The notes under the pieces are model-generated. The model saw only the letters and a program-made list of their open reading frames with translations, did not search any database and was not told where the DNA came from. Below are positions 47,387 through 57,183 of a stretch of 64,000 nt of DNA, one piece after another. The number at the start of each line of letters is the position of its first letter. The first letter of the stretch is position 1. Position numbers and translations under genes: made by a program. The stretch spans positions 1 to 64,000 of the forward strand of contig NZ_QEKH01000023.1 in the NCBI RefSeq assembly GCF_003096415.1. Direction: 5' to 3'. This stretch comes from Victivallis vadensis. GTDB lineage: Bacteria > Verrucomicrobiota > Lentisphaeria > Victivallales > Victivallaceae.

Positions 47387-50300
47387 ATGAACAAACTGTT
47401 GCAATACACGGCCGGCGCACTTGCCGGAATCGCGTTCACCGCCTCGGCGGAAGTCGTTTTCCAGTGCGGTTTCCGGAATCCGGAGGATCTGAAATCATTC
47501 TCCGCCTGGCAGGTGGAGCCGGAAATCCGTCAGGACGGCGTCGTGCTCTCCGTTCCGCAGCGCGTCAATAACGCCAGTCTCACCCTGAAACTGAATCCGG
47601 CCGATATTGCCGGACAGCGATTGAACTTCAGCGTCGAAGCCCGCGGCACCGGCATCGCCCCGGCCCGCGAACCGTGGAATGGCGGCAAATTCCAGTCCAA
47701 CATCGAAGCTCCCGGCCACCACTCATGGCCCAGTGCCAAGATCAAGCTCGGGAACTTCGACTGGGAAACGCTCGCTTTTTCCGCCGATATTCCCGCCGAT
47801 GTGACCAACGCCCAACTTACACTTGGTTTTCAGGATTCCTATGGGAAGCTTGAATTCCGCAACTTGAAAATCGAGACGGCCGCCACATTGCTCGACCTGC
47901 GCCGCGCCGCCAATATGGGCTTCGCGGACCCGGTCGCCGGAGACGGCAAAGGCGGCTGGTCCGATCAGGGGCCGGACAACGACGCGCGCAATTTCAAATG
48001 GCGCTCCCCGGCCACTTTCGCCAACGTGCCGTTTGCGGTCATCGATCCCGCGAAGAACAATGGCCGCTCCGTCCTTACCATGCGTGCGGCGAATTTTCCC
48101 GCCGGACTGGAAGAAGCGGAAATCCCTGCCCCCGCCGGAACCGTCGGCAACCATCTTTATTTGCTGCACACCCTCTGCTACAACGTCCCCGGCGCCGTCG
48201 GGAGCGTGGAGGTGACCGGCAACTCCGGCAAACGCCAGACTTTCGAGGTTCAATCCGGCCGCGATATCGGCGACTGGTGGAACCCCAAGCCGCTGGCCAA
48301 CGCTTTCCCGGGGGCACTCTGGCCGAACAACTCCGGCGGCCGTGTGGGACTGTACGTGTCGCACTTCGAGCTTGATCCGGAGCTGAAAGGCGTGAAAAGC
48401 CTGCGTTTCCGCAGCGCAAACCGTTCCATGATCTGGATCATCGCGGCGGCGACGGTCTCCGGGCACCGCTACGATCCCCCGTCCACCGAACGCGTCGTGA
48501 CCCGCGCCGACGGCCGCTGGCAGGAGCTTGCCCGTCCCGCCACGCCGGGAATCGTGCCGGGATCGGCGCTCGACCGCTCCTTCCTGTCGCAGGAGAACGC
48601 TCCGCAGGACCGGATCATCGTCAATGCCGACGGCCTGTTCGCCCGCGAAAGCGCCCCGGAGACGCCGGTCCGTTTCCTGACCGCCGCCGAGGCGCACGAC
48701 ACCATCTTCAAGGAGTGCGCCACGAAGGAGAAAACCCGCGAATACGTGCGCCAGTTGAAACTTCACGGCTACAATATGACCCGGCTGCACTACTTCGACG
48801 AGATGCTCATGCGCGATGCCAAGGAGCCGCTGCAGTTCAACGCCGAAGTGCTCGACCGGTTCGACTACTATGTCCACTGCCTGAAACAGGAGGGGATTTA
48901 CCTCAATATGGATGTGATGTCCAGCCCGGTCGGCTACACGCCGGGTTATGCGTGGGCGCCTGACCCGCAGGGCCGCAGCTTCAACTTCGACCTCTACTTC
49001 GATGAAGGAGTGCGCCGCAACTGGGCGGAAGGGGCGAAAAAACTCTTCACCCATGTCAATCCCTACACCGGCAAAAGTCTGGTCGACGATCCGGTGCTGG
49101 CGGTGCTGACCTGTTACAATGAACAGGAGTTCGCGTTCTTCCGCAACTATCGCAACTGGCCGAAGATGGCCCCGGCATGGCGGAAGTTCCTGCAGAAAAA
49201 ATACGGCACGGTCGAACAGCTTCGCGCCTCCTGGGGTGAAAAGCTGCCCGCAGGCGTGACCGGCTGGGATCAGGTGCCGCTGTTCAAGGCCGAGGAGATC
49301 CGCGACTCCGGCAACCGGGGAATCGACATCGCCCGCTTCCTGACCTCCCTCGAACAGAATCTCTACCGCTGGTATGCCGCCGAATTGAAAAAAATCGGCT
49401 ACTCCGGGATTCTCGCCAACTACGACATGGGACAGGAGCAGCGTTACCATCTGGTCCGGCAGGAGATGCCGGCGGTCTTCATGCACTCCTATCACGCCCA
49501 CCCGTCGGCGTTCATTTCGGAAGGCTCCGCCATGCCCCAGACCAGTTCAATCGCCAACGCGGGCGGCGTCATCCGCGGCCTCAACAGCATGCGCCAGTAC
49601 CGCAAGCCTCTGCTGATCACCGAACATGGCCATGTATTCTGGAACAACTACCGCTACGAGCAGGCGTTCGTGACCGGGGCCTACGCCGCGTTCCAGAACG
49701 TCTCCGGGCTGACCTGCCATGCGAAGCCGGTCTCCGTCATTCCGGCCAAGCTCTACCAGATCCGGCCGTTTTCCCTGATGTTCGACCCGGTGATCGGCGC
49801 GTCGGAATTCCTGACCGCTTTCCTGCTGCGGCGCGGCGACGTCCGCCCGGCCGACGGCCGGGTGCGGATCACGCTCGACCCGGAAGAACTCTACCGGGCG
49901 CGGACCTTCAACGACGGCATGAATTCCGCCCACTCCCGGCTGACGCTGCTGACCGGCGTTGCCACCGAGGTGCTCAAGCCGGGCGCGCAGCCCCTGCCCC
50001 CCGAAACGGATGAAGTCGTGCTGAAAACCTCCGGCGGAACCGCGGTCGTCAACAATCTGGCCGGATTCTCGCAGGTCGTCGACCAGCCGGGCAATCCCTT
50101 CGACCTCAACACCTTCGTCGCGGAGCTGAAAAAGCAGAAACTGCTGCCGGAAAATAACCGCAGCAACCCCAACGACGAAGTCTTTGAAAGCTCCACCGGC
50201 GAACTTCTGATGGATTGCCGCCGCAACTATATGAGTGTAGACACGCCCCGGCTGCAGGGAATCTGCGCCGAAGCCGGCTCCAAAGCACAGCTCTCCGATC

Positions 50301-50677
50301 TCGGCGTCGATGAGCTGACCACCCGCGGCAATCTCGCCGTGGTCAGCGTCGACGGCGACCGCCCGCTCCGGCAGGCGAAGCGGCTGGTGGCGGTCTACGC
50401 GACCAATGCCCTCAACTCCGGCATGGAATTCGATGAAAAGGAGCGGGTCACGCTGCGCAAGATCGGCCAGGAGCCGACGCTGGTGGAAACCGGGCGTTTC
50501 CGGCTCCGGCTCCGCCACGACCGCGCGGACCGATTCAAATGTTTCGCGCTGGGCATCGACGGAACCCGCCGCGCCGAACTGCCGGTGACGGCCAAAGACG
50601 GTGAACTGATGCTCGATATCGACACCGCCAGGCTGCCCGGCGGCCCCGCCCTTTACTTTGAACTGGCGGAAAAATAA
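47387..50677 (+). CDS. Secreted GH-A clan glycosidase (GH5/GH42-like)
   Basis: 1096 residues from ATG 47387 (AGGAG upstream). Signal peptide to about residue 23 (GIAFTASA). N-terminal beta-sandwich, then a module (about 47880-48470, LLDLRRAANMGFADP...IIAAATVSG) shared with two other enzymes of the window. TIM barrel from PVRFLTAAEAHDTIF: RLHYFDEML, acid/base Glu in CYNEQEF, nucleophile Glu in LITEHGHVFWN. C-terminal beta domains. Endo- or exo-beta-glycanase by clan; substrate unknown. Encoded with the upstream pseudopilin and GntR regulator. Confidence 0.75.
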   Translation: MNKLLQYTAGALAGIAFTASAEVVFQCGFRNPEDLKSFSAWQVEPEIRQDGVVLSVPQRVNNASLTLKLNPADIAGQRLNFSVEARGTGIAPAREPWNGGKFQSNIEAPGHHSWPSAKIKLGNFDWETLAFSADIPADVTNAQLTLGFQDSYGKLEFRNLKIETAATLLDLRRAANMGFADPVAGDGKGGWSDQGPDNDARNFKWRSPATFANVPFAVIDPAKNNGRSVLTMRAANFPAGLEEAEIPAPAGTVGNHLYLLHTLCYNVPGAVGSVEVTGNSGKRQTFEVQSGRDIGDWWNPKPLANAFPGALWPNNSGGRVGLYVSHFELDPELKGVKSLRFRSANRSMIWIIAAATVSGHRYDPPSTERVVTRADGRWQELARPATPGIVPGSALDRSFLSQENAPQDRIIVNADGLFARESAPETPVRFLTAAEAHDTIFKECATKEKTREYVRQLKLHGYNMTRLHYFDEMLMRDAKEPLQFNAEVLDRFDYYVHCLKQEGIYLNMDVMSSPVGYTPGYAWAPDPQGRSFNFDLYFDEGVRRNWAEGAKKLFTHVNPYTGKSLVDDPVLAVLTCYNEQEFAFFRNYRNWPKMAPAWRKFLQKKYGTVEQLRASWGEKLPAGVTGWDQVPLFKAEEIRDSGNRGIDIARFLTSLEQNLYRWYAAELKKIGYSGILANYDMGQEQRYHLVRQEMPAVFMHSYHAHPSAFISEGSAMPQTSSIANAGGVIRGLNSMRQYRKPLLITEHGHVFWNNYRYEQAFVTGAYAAFQNVSGLTCHAKPVSVIPAKLYQIRPFSLMFDPVIGASEFLTAFLLRRGDVRPADGRVRITLDPEELYRARTFNDGMNSAHSRLTLLTGVATEVLKPGAQPLPPETDEVVLKTSGGTAVVNNLAGFSQVVDQPGNPFDLNTFVAELKKQKLLPENNRSNPNDEVFESSTGELLMDCRRNYMSVDTPRLQGICAEAGSKAQLSDLGVDELTTRGNLAVVSVDGDRPLRQAKRLVAVYATNALNSGMEFDEKERVTLRKIGQEPTLVETGRFRLRLRHDRADRFKCFALGIDGTRRAELPVTAKDGELMLDIDTARLPGGPALYFELAEK

Positions 50678-50725
50678 GCAGTCAGAGACGATTTCAGGCC
50701 GCCGCCCGGTTCTCCGGCGGTTCCC

Positions 50726-51739
50726 CTACCGGAACCGGGCTTCGAGGAACAGCGATTTTGCGGAACGCTTTTCGCGGATGGCGGCGAGCAGCCGGCGGGC
50801 CGCCTCCCGGCCGCACTCCGACAGCGGGGCGGCGACGGTATGCCGATCCGGCGGCAGGCCGGCCAGCTTCAGCCCGTCGCAGCCGATCACCGGAATCGAC
50901 AGCCGCCTTTCCTCCAGCCAGGCAAGCATTTCCGGCAGCTGATGGTCGTAAGCCGCAATCACCGCATCGGGAACCGAACGTTTCAGCAGCGCCGCAAGCG
51001 CCGGTGCGCCGAGACCGGAGAGCGGGCGCACATCTTCGATCAGTTCAGGATCGACCTGCCGGTGGTGCTGGACGGCTTTCAAATACGCATGGAACTTGCC
51101 GAGCTGCGCCGGGGAGATGAAAGAACGGGTCTGCCCGATAAACGCGATTCTGCGGCAGCCGAGCTGCTCCAGATGGTCCACCGCCTGCCGGATTCCCCGG
51201 GTAAAGTCGAATGCGACCTGCGGAACCGCCGGGTCCTCCACCGGATCGCCCGCCGCCAGAAAGGGCACGCCGGAGCTTCGCACCGCCTCAAACAGGCGCG
51301 GTTCGGCGATACCGAGCACGATCTTCCCGGCGGAGGGGCACATCGTGAAACCGGCGAGCTTCAGCAGCCCGGTCGCCCGGTCGGCTTCAAGCATGTTCAG
51401 CACCGGCCGGAACGCCTCCCGGGAGAGTTCCCCCACGATGCCCGACCAGATTTCGCCCCAGAACGGATGGGTGAATATACTGGTGTATCCTTCAAAGATG
51501 ATTTCGATCAGCTCCGCACCGTTCCGCTTCTCCTGAACCGGTAGCCGGGTGCCGCTGTGCCTTCGCCTTTCGAGCCGCCCTTCCGCGACGAGCCTTGCAA
51601 TCGCCTTGCCCATCGTCTTGACGTTGACGCCGAATTCCGCCGCCAGCTCCGCTGTGGTCGGCAGCAGACTTGTGTAAATCCCTTCCTGAATCCGCCGCCG
51701 CAGTTCCGCCACGATGGCAGGCTGTTTATACTCGATCAT
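50726..51739 (-). CDS. GntR/LacI hybrid repressor
   Basis: 337 residues from ATG 51739 (AAGGGATG upstream). GntR winged helix (IVAELRRRIQEGIYTSLLPTTAELAAEFGVNVKTMGKAIARLVAEGRLERRRHSGTRL) with LacI-type ligand domain (YTSIFTHPFWGEIWSGIVGELSR; IAFIGQTRSF; IPVIGCDGLKLAGLPPDRHTV). Divergent from the MDR dehydrogenase operon; TATAACCATA repeats lie between and cover the operon's promoter, so it probably represses both directions until a sugar acid or sugar binds. Confidence 0.85.
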   Translation of the reverse strand: MIEYKQPAIVAELRRRIQEGIYTSLLPTTAELAAEFGVNVKTMGKAIARLVAEGRLERRRHSGTRLPVQEKRNGAELIEIIFEGYTSIFTHPFWGEIWSGIVGELSREAFRPVLNMLEADRATGLLKLAGFTMCPSAGKIVLGIAEPRLFEAVRSSGVPFLAAGDPVEDPAVPQVAFDFTRGIRQAVDHLEQLGCRRIAFIGQTRSFISPAQLGKFHAYLKAVQHHRQVDPELIEDVRPLSGLGAPALAALLKRSVPDAVIAAYDHQLPEMLAWLEERRLSIPVIGCDGLKLAGLPPDRHTVAAPLSECGREAARRLLAAIREKRSAKSLFLEARFR

Positions 51740-51760
51740 GACATCCCTTTCCGGTTGTTT

Positions 51761-51885
51761 TATTATAACCATACACCCGTAATTCCCGAAGTCAATATAA
51801 AACCATATTAAACGCATATTATTTCAATATTTTTTATAAGAAACACTTGTTTCAAAATCCTATAACCATATATTATAACCATACA
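51761..51885. promoter_or_regulatory. Operator cluster TATAACCATA and MDR operon promoter
   Basis: TATTATAACCATACA at 51761-51775 and 51871-51885, TATAACCATA at 51861-51870, and a weaker ATAAAACCATA at 51797-51807. Plus-strand promoter: TTGTTT (51847-51852), 18-bp spacer, TATTAT (51871-51876), so two operators cover spacer and -10. The 51761 copy includes TATAAT on the minus strand, the regulator's likely -10. Confidence 0.7.
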
Positions 51886-51908
51886 GAAACCCAAGAAAGG
51901 AGCGGTTC

Positions 51909-52961
51909 ATGGCACATCACGCAAAGACACCCGCAACGGTAATCGAGCGCCCCGGAGAAGCTTCATTCCGGGAGGTCACGCTGACCCCGAAGCGGGAAGA
52001 CACCGTCGTCTGCAGGACGCTGATGAGTGCGATCAGCACCGGCACCGACATGAAAACCTACCACGGCATGCAGCACCCCGAACAGTGCTATTACCCGCTG
52101 GTTCCCGGCTATGAGAATATGGGAGTGGTCGTCGAGGAGGGCTCCTATGCGCCCGGCTTCAAAAAAGGCGACCGGGTGATGATCAACGAATGCCGCAAAT
52201 ATCTGGACTGCTGTGCGGCCTGGGGCGGCGGTACACTGCTGGTCCACAAGGACTCCGACAACGCCGGAGGCGCGGGCGATCCGCTCTGCCGGATACCGGA
52301 CAATGTGACCGATGAGCAGGCGGTGCTGGCCTATTTGTTCTGCGTCTCACTCAAAGGAGTTCAGCGGCTCGGACTTACGGGTGATTTCAACGGCTCGGTG
52401 CTGGTATTCGGCGCGGGCATGAACGGAATCGGCGCGGCCCAGATCATCCGGCTCCAATCCCCGAACGCCACGGTCGTCATCGCGGAGCCGCACCCGTATC
52501 GCCGGGAGATCGCCCGCCGCTATGCGGATTATGTGATCACTCCCGACGACGCCGGGCTTAAACAGCTTGAGGAGATCACCGGCGGCAGGAAGGCCGACAA
52601 AATCATCGAATGCTCCGGCAACCCGGCCGTTCCCGGGATGCTGTACCGGTTCATCAAGGACGGCGGCTGGAAGGATGACGACGAGCCGGGGCACATCCAC
52701 CTGAACGGCGACTATCCGGAAAAGCTGCTCTTCGACCACTATCACCGCTGGTTTGTGAAAAACGTCAATCTGTCGATGACCTGCGCGATGAAGTGGAGCG
52801 GCAAAAGCCAAGTCCTGCAATGGATCAGCGAAGGCAAGCTCGACACCTCGCACCTGCCCTGTGAAATCTGGCCCGCCGGAAAAGCCAGGGAAGCGTTCGC
52901 CTATCAGTCCCGGAAAGGGATGGAGTGCTTCAAGATTCTTTTCGACTGGAGGGAACTGTAA
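51909..52961 (+). CDS. MDR-family (zinc-type fold) sugar/polyol dehydrogenase
   Basis: 350 residues; AAAGGAG before ATG. Medium-chain dehydrogenase fold: GroES-like N-terminal domain with VPGYENMGVVVEEG, Rossmann motif VLVFGAGMNGIGAAQI. The usual zinc ligands are largely missing: Ser/Thr in AISTGTDM where Cys is usual and GYE in place of GHE, so it may be zinc-independent like BchC-type members. Oxidises a sugar or polyol with NAD(P). First gene of the operon; overlaps the next by one base (TAATG). Confidence 0.75.
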   Translation: MAHHAKTPATVIERPGEASFREVTLTPKREDTVVCRTLMSAISTGTDMKTYHGMQHPEQCYYPLVPGYENMGVVVEEGSYAPGFKKGDRVMINECRKYLDCCAAWGGGTLLVHKDSDNAGGAGDPLCRIPDNVTDEQAVLAYLFCVSLKGVQRLGLTGDFNGSVLVFGAGMNGIGAAQIIRLQSPNATVVIAEPHPYRREIARRYADYVITPDDAGLKQLEEITGGRKADKIIECSGNPAVPGMLYRFIKDGGWKDDDEPGHIHLNGDYPEKLLFDHYHRWFVKNVNLSMTCAMKWSGKSQVLQWISEGKLDTSHLPCEIWPAGKAREAFAYQSRKGMECFKILFDWREL

Positions 52962-53770
52962 TGCAGTACGGTCTCGCCGCCTGGGGGCTTCGCGAGGAGC
53001 CTCTTGAATCCCAGCTCGCCATCACATCCGGGTTCGGCCTCGACCTGCTGGAATTCTCCATCGCCAACTACGACAGGGATGTTCTCCGCCCCGGCGCGAC
53101 CGACGGCGAAATCGAACGGGTCAAGACGCTGTTCAGACAACATGGCGTCCGCCTCGAATGCGGCTGCACCGGCAACGATTTCACCGGCGACGATGTGGAA
53201 GAACAGGTTGGAAAGGTTATCGGAGTTGTCGATATCGCCGCCCGGCTCGGAATCCGTTACCTGCGCATCTTCGCCGGATTCAGTTCCGACAGCGTCATGT
53301 ACGGCGAGCGTCTGGACCGGATGCTCGCCGCACTGAAAACGGTCAACGCCCACGCCGCCGCGAAAAACGTCGTTCTCTGTGTGGAAACACATGGCGGCGT
53401 GACGGCTTCTCCCGGCGGCGCGCAGGTCCATTTCAACAGCGTCAGCACCCGTGTCGACCGCTGGCGCGAACTACTGGAAACCGGTGTCGCCGTCACCTAC
53501 GACCCGGCGAATCTGGCGGCGGCGGGCCAGGGAGAGCCGGCCGCATTTTTCCGGCGCTTCCGGGAACATATTCCGTACATCCACCTGAAGGATTTCCGGG
53601 ATGTACCCGGCGGCGTGCTGCCCGCGGCCTGCGGCGAGGGACGGCTGGACTGGCCGGAACTGATGGCCGCACTGAAGGAGTTTGACGGCCCGGCGATGAT
53701 CGAATACGAGCTGACCGGCGACGTCCGGGACGGCATGCGCCGAAGCCTCGATTTCCTGAAACGTTTTTAA
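52961..53770 (+). CDS. Xylose isomerase-like TIM barrel (sugar epimerase/isomerase)
   Basis: 269 residues from ATG 52961. AP-endonuclease-2 family barrel with metal-binding residues in LCVETHGG, VTYDPAN, YIHLKDFRD and MIEYEL. Converts keto-sugars or inositol derivatives by isomerisation/epimerisation. Together with the MDR dehydrogenase upstream it forms an oxidise-then-isomerise pair common in inositol and rare-sugar catabolism; the exact substrate is unknown. Confidence 0.8.
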   Translation: MQYGLAAWGLREEPLESQLAITSGFGLDLLEFSIANYDRDVLRPGATDGEIERVKTLFRQHGVRLECGCTGNDFTGDDVEEQVGKVIGVVDIAARLGIRYLRIFAGFSSDSVMYGERLDRMLAALKTVNAHAAAKNVVLCVETHGGVTASPGGAQVHFNSVSTRVDRWRELLETGVAVTYDPANLAAAGQGEPAAFFRRFREHIPYIHLKDFRDVPGGVLPAACGEGRLDWPELMAALKEFDGPAMIEYELTGDVRDGMRRSLDFLKRF

Positions 53771-53791
53771 CTGCATATAAAGGAATTTACG

Positions 53792-55168
53792 ATGTCTCAA
53801 AAGATTATTTTCATGCCCCATGCCAACATCCAGTATTCGCAGCTTGACCCGGCGCGCCGCGCCTGGGTATGCGAACACTGCTACCGGCCGCTTTTCGAAC
53901 TGGTCCGAGACGGAGAATACCGCATTGCCTTCGAGGCTTCCGGCCGCACCCTTGAAGTGATGGCCGGGGAAACTCCGGAAGTGCTGGCGCTGCTGAAAGA
54001 ACTGATCGCCGACGGCAGGATCGAGCCGGTCGGCTCCCCGTTCATCCATGTGATGCTCGCCAATATCCCGCCCGAGGTTGCACTGCATTCACTGAAGCGC
54101 GGACTCGACGCCTGGGAAGCCTATACCGGCGTGCGTCCCGAAACCGGCTGGAACCCGGAATGCGGCTGGGCCGGCAGCCTGCCGGAGCTTTACAAGGAGG
54201 CCGGTTTCAACAATCTGGTCATGGATGCCGACAGCTTCTTCCTCTCTTTCCCGGAAATCCGCGAAGCGACCGGCCTTGCTTACGATGTCCAGGGACACAG
54301 CAACAAAAACCATCTTTTCAAAATCGAGGAGTATATCAGGAACAGGCCGGAATACCTCCGGTTTCTGACCAATCCGTCGGTCGCTCCGAACGGATTGAAC
54401 ATGATCTTCCGAAGCGACTGCATGGCCAACCCGATGCTGTGGTATCTGATGGGAGCCACCGAGGGATGCCGCGAAACTCCGGTCGGGCTGGATGAAATCC
54501 AGTCGATGCTTGAAACATGGCGCGGGCGGATCGGCCATTCCGGCAGTTTCATCATGCCTTATGCGGAAGATGCCGAATATATCGGCTCCTCCGCCTACTT
54601 CTACGTCAAGCAGTTCAATCAGGCGCGCTTTTTCGAACCGGAACCGGGTTCAGTCACGCGGTTCAGGCAGCTGCTCGACCTCGCCCGCAATACCGGTTAC
54701 GAGCTCTCCACACCCTCCGATGTGATCGCCTCCGCCGCGACTCCGATCGTCAACGACCGGGTCGACTGCATCGAAAACGGTGCGGCATGGCACGGCGGCA
54801 CCAGCAAGGCATGGGCGAACACCAGTTATTCCCGCATTCTCGACCCGGTCTGCCGTTCACTCTACGACGGCGTCGTCGCACTGCGGCAGATGCTCGGCAA
54901 TGTCCCGGAACTGGAAGAGGCGATGAATGCAATCGAATCCAGCTATGTTTCGGATTCGCGCTGGCCTCCGCTGCCGACCTCGCCGGGCAGGTTCAACGTT
55001 CAGGAGACCATTGATGATCTCTACGCCGCGAACGACCTGCTCGGCAAGGCGATGGCAAACGGCGGCATAGCCGAAAAGCGCGCCGTTTATTCCGCGCCAT
55101 TGATGAAAACCCAGATCGCCGCCATCGAAACGCTCCTGATGAAGCAGGATTACTTCGGCGAAAAATAA
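53792..55168 (+). CDS. GH57-like glycoside hydrolase
   Basis: 458 residues. (beta/alpha)7 barrel of the GH57/GH38-like type: N-terminal MPHANIQYSQLD (metal/substrate His), LEVMAGETPEVLALLKELIADGRIEPVGSPFIH, and nucleophile candidate Glu in GWNPECGWAG. Cytoplasmic. GH57 members act on alpha-glucans or alpha-galactosides; the presence in this dehydrogenase/isomerase operon suggests processing of an imported oligosaccharide. AAAGGA precedes ATG, 21 bp after the isomerase. Confidence 0.7.
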   Translation: MSQKIIFMPHANIQYSQLDPARRAWVCEHCYRPLFELVRDGEYRIAFEASGRTLEVMAGETPEVLALLKELIADGRIEPVGSPFIHVMLANIPPEVALHSLKRGLDAWEAYTGVRPETGWNPECGWAGSLPELYKEAGFNNLVMDADSFFLSFPEIREATGLAYDVQGHSNKNHLFKIEEYIRNRPEYLRFLTNPSVAPNGLNMIFRSDCMANPMLWYLMGATEGCRETPVGLDEIQSMLETWRGRIGHSGSFIMPYAEDAEYIGSSAYFYVKQFNQARFFEPEPGSVTRFRQLLDLARNTGYELSTPSDVIASAATPIVNDRVDCIENGAAWHGGTSKAWANTSYSRILDPVCRSLYDGVVALRQMLGNVPELEEAMNAIESSYVSDSRWPPLPTSPGRFNVQETIDDLYAANDLLGKAMANGGIAEKRAVYSAPLMKTQIAAIETLLMKQDYFGEK

Positions 55169-55229
55169 GAATCCCTGATTCAACGTCAGGCGAGAAGTTC
55201 AGGAAAAAGCTGTTGCTTTGAGGACTGGT

Positions 55230-56207
55230 ATGGCTGAGACAATGTTACTGCGCGGCGCGCACTTTCAATTGACCGGACGCTGCAATCTTCACTGCCGTTT
55301 CTGCGGACAGTCGAAGGGAATGCTGGCGGCGGGAGAATCCGAACTTCCCGTGGAAACGTGGCTGCGGCTCGCCCGCGAAGTCAGGGCGCTGGCCGACACC
55401 CCGGAACCGGAAATCACCCTCTGGGGCGGCGAACCGCTGCTCTATTCCGGTTTCCCCCGGCTGGCCCGGCGGCTCAAGGAGGAGGGATTCCGGGTCGCGG
55501 CGGTCACCAACGGCACTCTGATCGACCGGATGCCGGAGCTGCTGTGCGAATATCCGGACGTGATCCATCTCTCCATCGACGGCTTCGGCGCGGTGCATGA
55601 CGCGGTGCGCGGTTCCGGCGTGTTCGACCGGGTGCGGCGGAATCTGGAGCTGATTCGGGAACGCAGAGGCAAACTGATTTTCCTGACCACCGTTTCGGAT
55701 GCGAACGTCGCGGAGCTGGCGGAGCTGCCGGAACAACTGGCGGAGCTGGGCCCCGACGAAATCGTATTGCAGCAGCTGATGTACCTGACCCCGGCGGAGA
55801 TCGCCGCCTACCGGAAGTTCAGCGCGGAAAACTTCGGCTGCGACTATCCCGAACTGAAAGCGTGGCGGCGGGAGGATGATGCGGCCTATCTGGCCATGCT
55901 GAGACGGCAGCTTGCCACGCTGGCGAAACGGAGCCATCCGGTTCCGGTCCGCTTCACGCCGCACAGTTATCCGGACCGGCTGCCGGATGCGCCGGCTTGT
56001 CAGGCGCCGTTCCGCCGGGTGCATATCCGGCACGACGGAGCGGTCGGCTTCTGCACGGATTACTTCGGCTTCTCCGCCGGCAACGTCAAAGAGCTGCCGC
56101 TGGAAGCGATCTGCCGAAGCCCGGCTGCGGAGCGTTACCGGGCAGCCGTCCGAAGCGGCGAACTGCCCATCTGCGACCACTGCCCGTGGAGATTGCAGCA
56201 ACTCTGA
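55230..56207 (+). CDS. Radical SAM/SPASM protein
   Basis: 325 residues from ATG 55230 (GAGG 6 bp upstream; TTG 55218 has no ribosome site). CNLHCRFC is the [4Fe-4S] CX3CX2C motif, followed by LWGGEPLLYSGF and LSIDGFGAVHD. The C-terminal SPASM-type auxiliary cluster is shortened: CQAPFRRVHIRHDGAVGFC and CDHC. Such proteins modify peptides or proteins or act as anaerobic sulfatase maturases. No PqqD-like domain and no peptide gene or sulfatase nearby, so the target in this sugar operon is unclear; the RiPP cassette at 5-8.6 kb lacks its own radical SAM. Confidence 0.8.
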   Translation: MAETMLLRGAHFQLTGRCNLHCRFCGQSKGMLAAGESELPVETWLRLAREVRALADTPEPEITLWGGEPLLYSGFPRLARRLKEEGFRVAAVTNGTLIDRMPELLCEYPDVIHLSIDGFGAVHDAVRGSGVFDRVRRNLELIRERRGKLIFLTTVSDANVAELAELPEQLAELGPDEIVLQQLMYLTPAEIAAYRKFSAENFGCDYPELKAWRREDDAAYLAMLRRQLATLAKRSHPVPVRFTPHSYPDRLPDAPACQAPFRRVHIRHDGAVGFCTDYFGFSAGNVKELPLEAICRSPAAERYRAAVRSGELPICDHCPWRLQQL

Positions 56208-56209
56208 TT

Positions 56210-56226
56210 TGCCGCAGAGAGCGGCA
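56210..56226 (+). terminator. Hairpin after the radical SAM gene
   Basis: TGCCGC-AGAGA-GCGGCA directly after the stop, without a T-run; a possible weak terminator. Confidence 0.3.
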
Positions 56227-56310
56227 GCCCCCCCTTCGCCAGATATCAGGGATCTCGCCTTCTGCGTACGGCCGGGGCGAAATCCCATTTTAGAAAATTT
56301 TCACATGGCG

Positions 56311-56409
56311 TTAATTCATATTTGATCCTAAATAGATATGAAATCAGGATAAAAAAATACAATTTATTTTATTTTTGGTCTTGACTTTTGTTTTCATTTG
56401 GCCCATAAT
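56311..56409 (+). promoter_or_regulatory. ThuA-like gene promoter with ROK-type box
   Basis: Box TTAATTCATATTTGATC-C-TAAATA at 56311-56334; TTGACT (56381-56386), 17-bp spacer, CATAAT (56404-56409). Box-to--35 distance 46 bp, nearly the same as at 57180. Confidence 0.75.
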
Positions 56410-56448
56410 TAAAATGTGCAAACAAAAATGTACAGATTGGAGCCCCAA

Positions 56449-57183
56449 ATGATCAAAACCAACGTCACAGTCTGGAATGAGTTCCGCCACGAAAAAAACG
56501 ATCCGCTGGTGCGGAGCGTCTATCCGGAGGGCATCCATGCGGCGATCGCCGCCGGAATCGCCGCCGATGACCTCGAAATCCGGCTTGCGTCGCTTGATGA
56601 ACCCGACCACGGACTGCCGGATGCGGTGATCGCTTCGACCGATGTGCTGATCTGGTGGGGGCATGCGGTCCATCATGAGGTCCGGGACGACATCGTCGCG
56701 AAGCTCCATCGGCGCGTGCTGGAGGGAATGGGCCTGATCGTACTGCACTCCGGGCATTTTTCAAAGATTTTCCGGGCCGTCACCGGCACGAGCTGCTCGC
56801 TGAAGTGGCGGGAGGCCGGCGAGAAGGAACGGCTCTGGAATGTCGCTCCGACTCATCCGATCACGCAGGGAATCGGCGATTATTTCGAGCTTCCCCACGA
56901 GGAGATGTACGGCGAACGCTTCGACATCCCGGAGGACGGCAAGCCGATATTCCTGGGCTGGTTCGAAGGCGGCAACGTCTTCCGCAGCGGGATCACCTTC
57001 GAGCGCGGCTACGGCAAAGTCTTTTACTTCCAGCCCGGACACGAATCCCACCCGACCTACCGCGATCCGAATGTTCTCCGGGTGATCGGCAATGCGGTGC
57101 GCTGGGCGAAACCGGTGTTTTTCCGCGAGTTGGGCGGAGTGCGTTATCCGGCGCTCGAAGAGCTTCGTTCCGCCGCACATTAA
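56449..57183 (+). CDS. ThuA-like trehalose-utilisation family protein
   Basis: 244 residues from ATG 56449 (GGAG upstream). Class-I glutamine amidotransferase-like fold of the ThuA family: [55 protein letters not shown]. ThuA members are linked to keto-trehalose/keto-sugar metabolism, which fits the dehydrogenase/isomerase operon before it. Own promoter with a box shared with the ROK gene, so probably under that regulator. Confidence 0.8.
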   Translation: MIKTNVTVWNEFRHEKNDPLVRSVYPEGIHAAIAAGIAADDLEIRLASLDEPDHGLPDAVIASTDVLIWWGHAVHHEVRDDIVAKLHRRVLEGMGLIVLHSGHFSKIFRAVTGTSCSLKWREAGEKERLWNVAPTHPITQGIGDYFELPHEEMYGERFDIPEDGKPIFLGWFEGGNVFRSGITFERGYGKVFYFQPGHESHPTYRDPNVLRVIGNAVRWAKPVFFRELGGVRYPALEELRSAAH

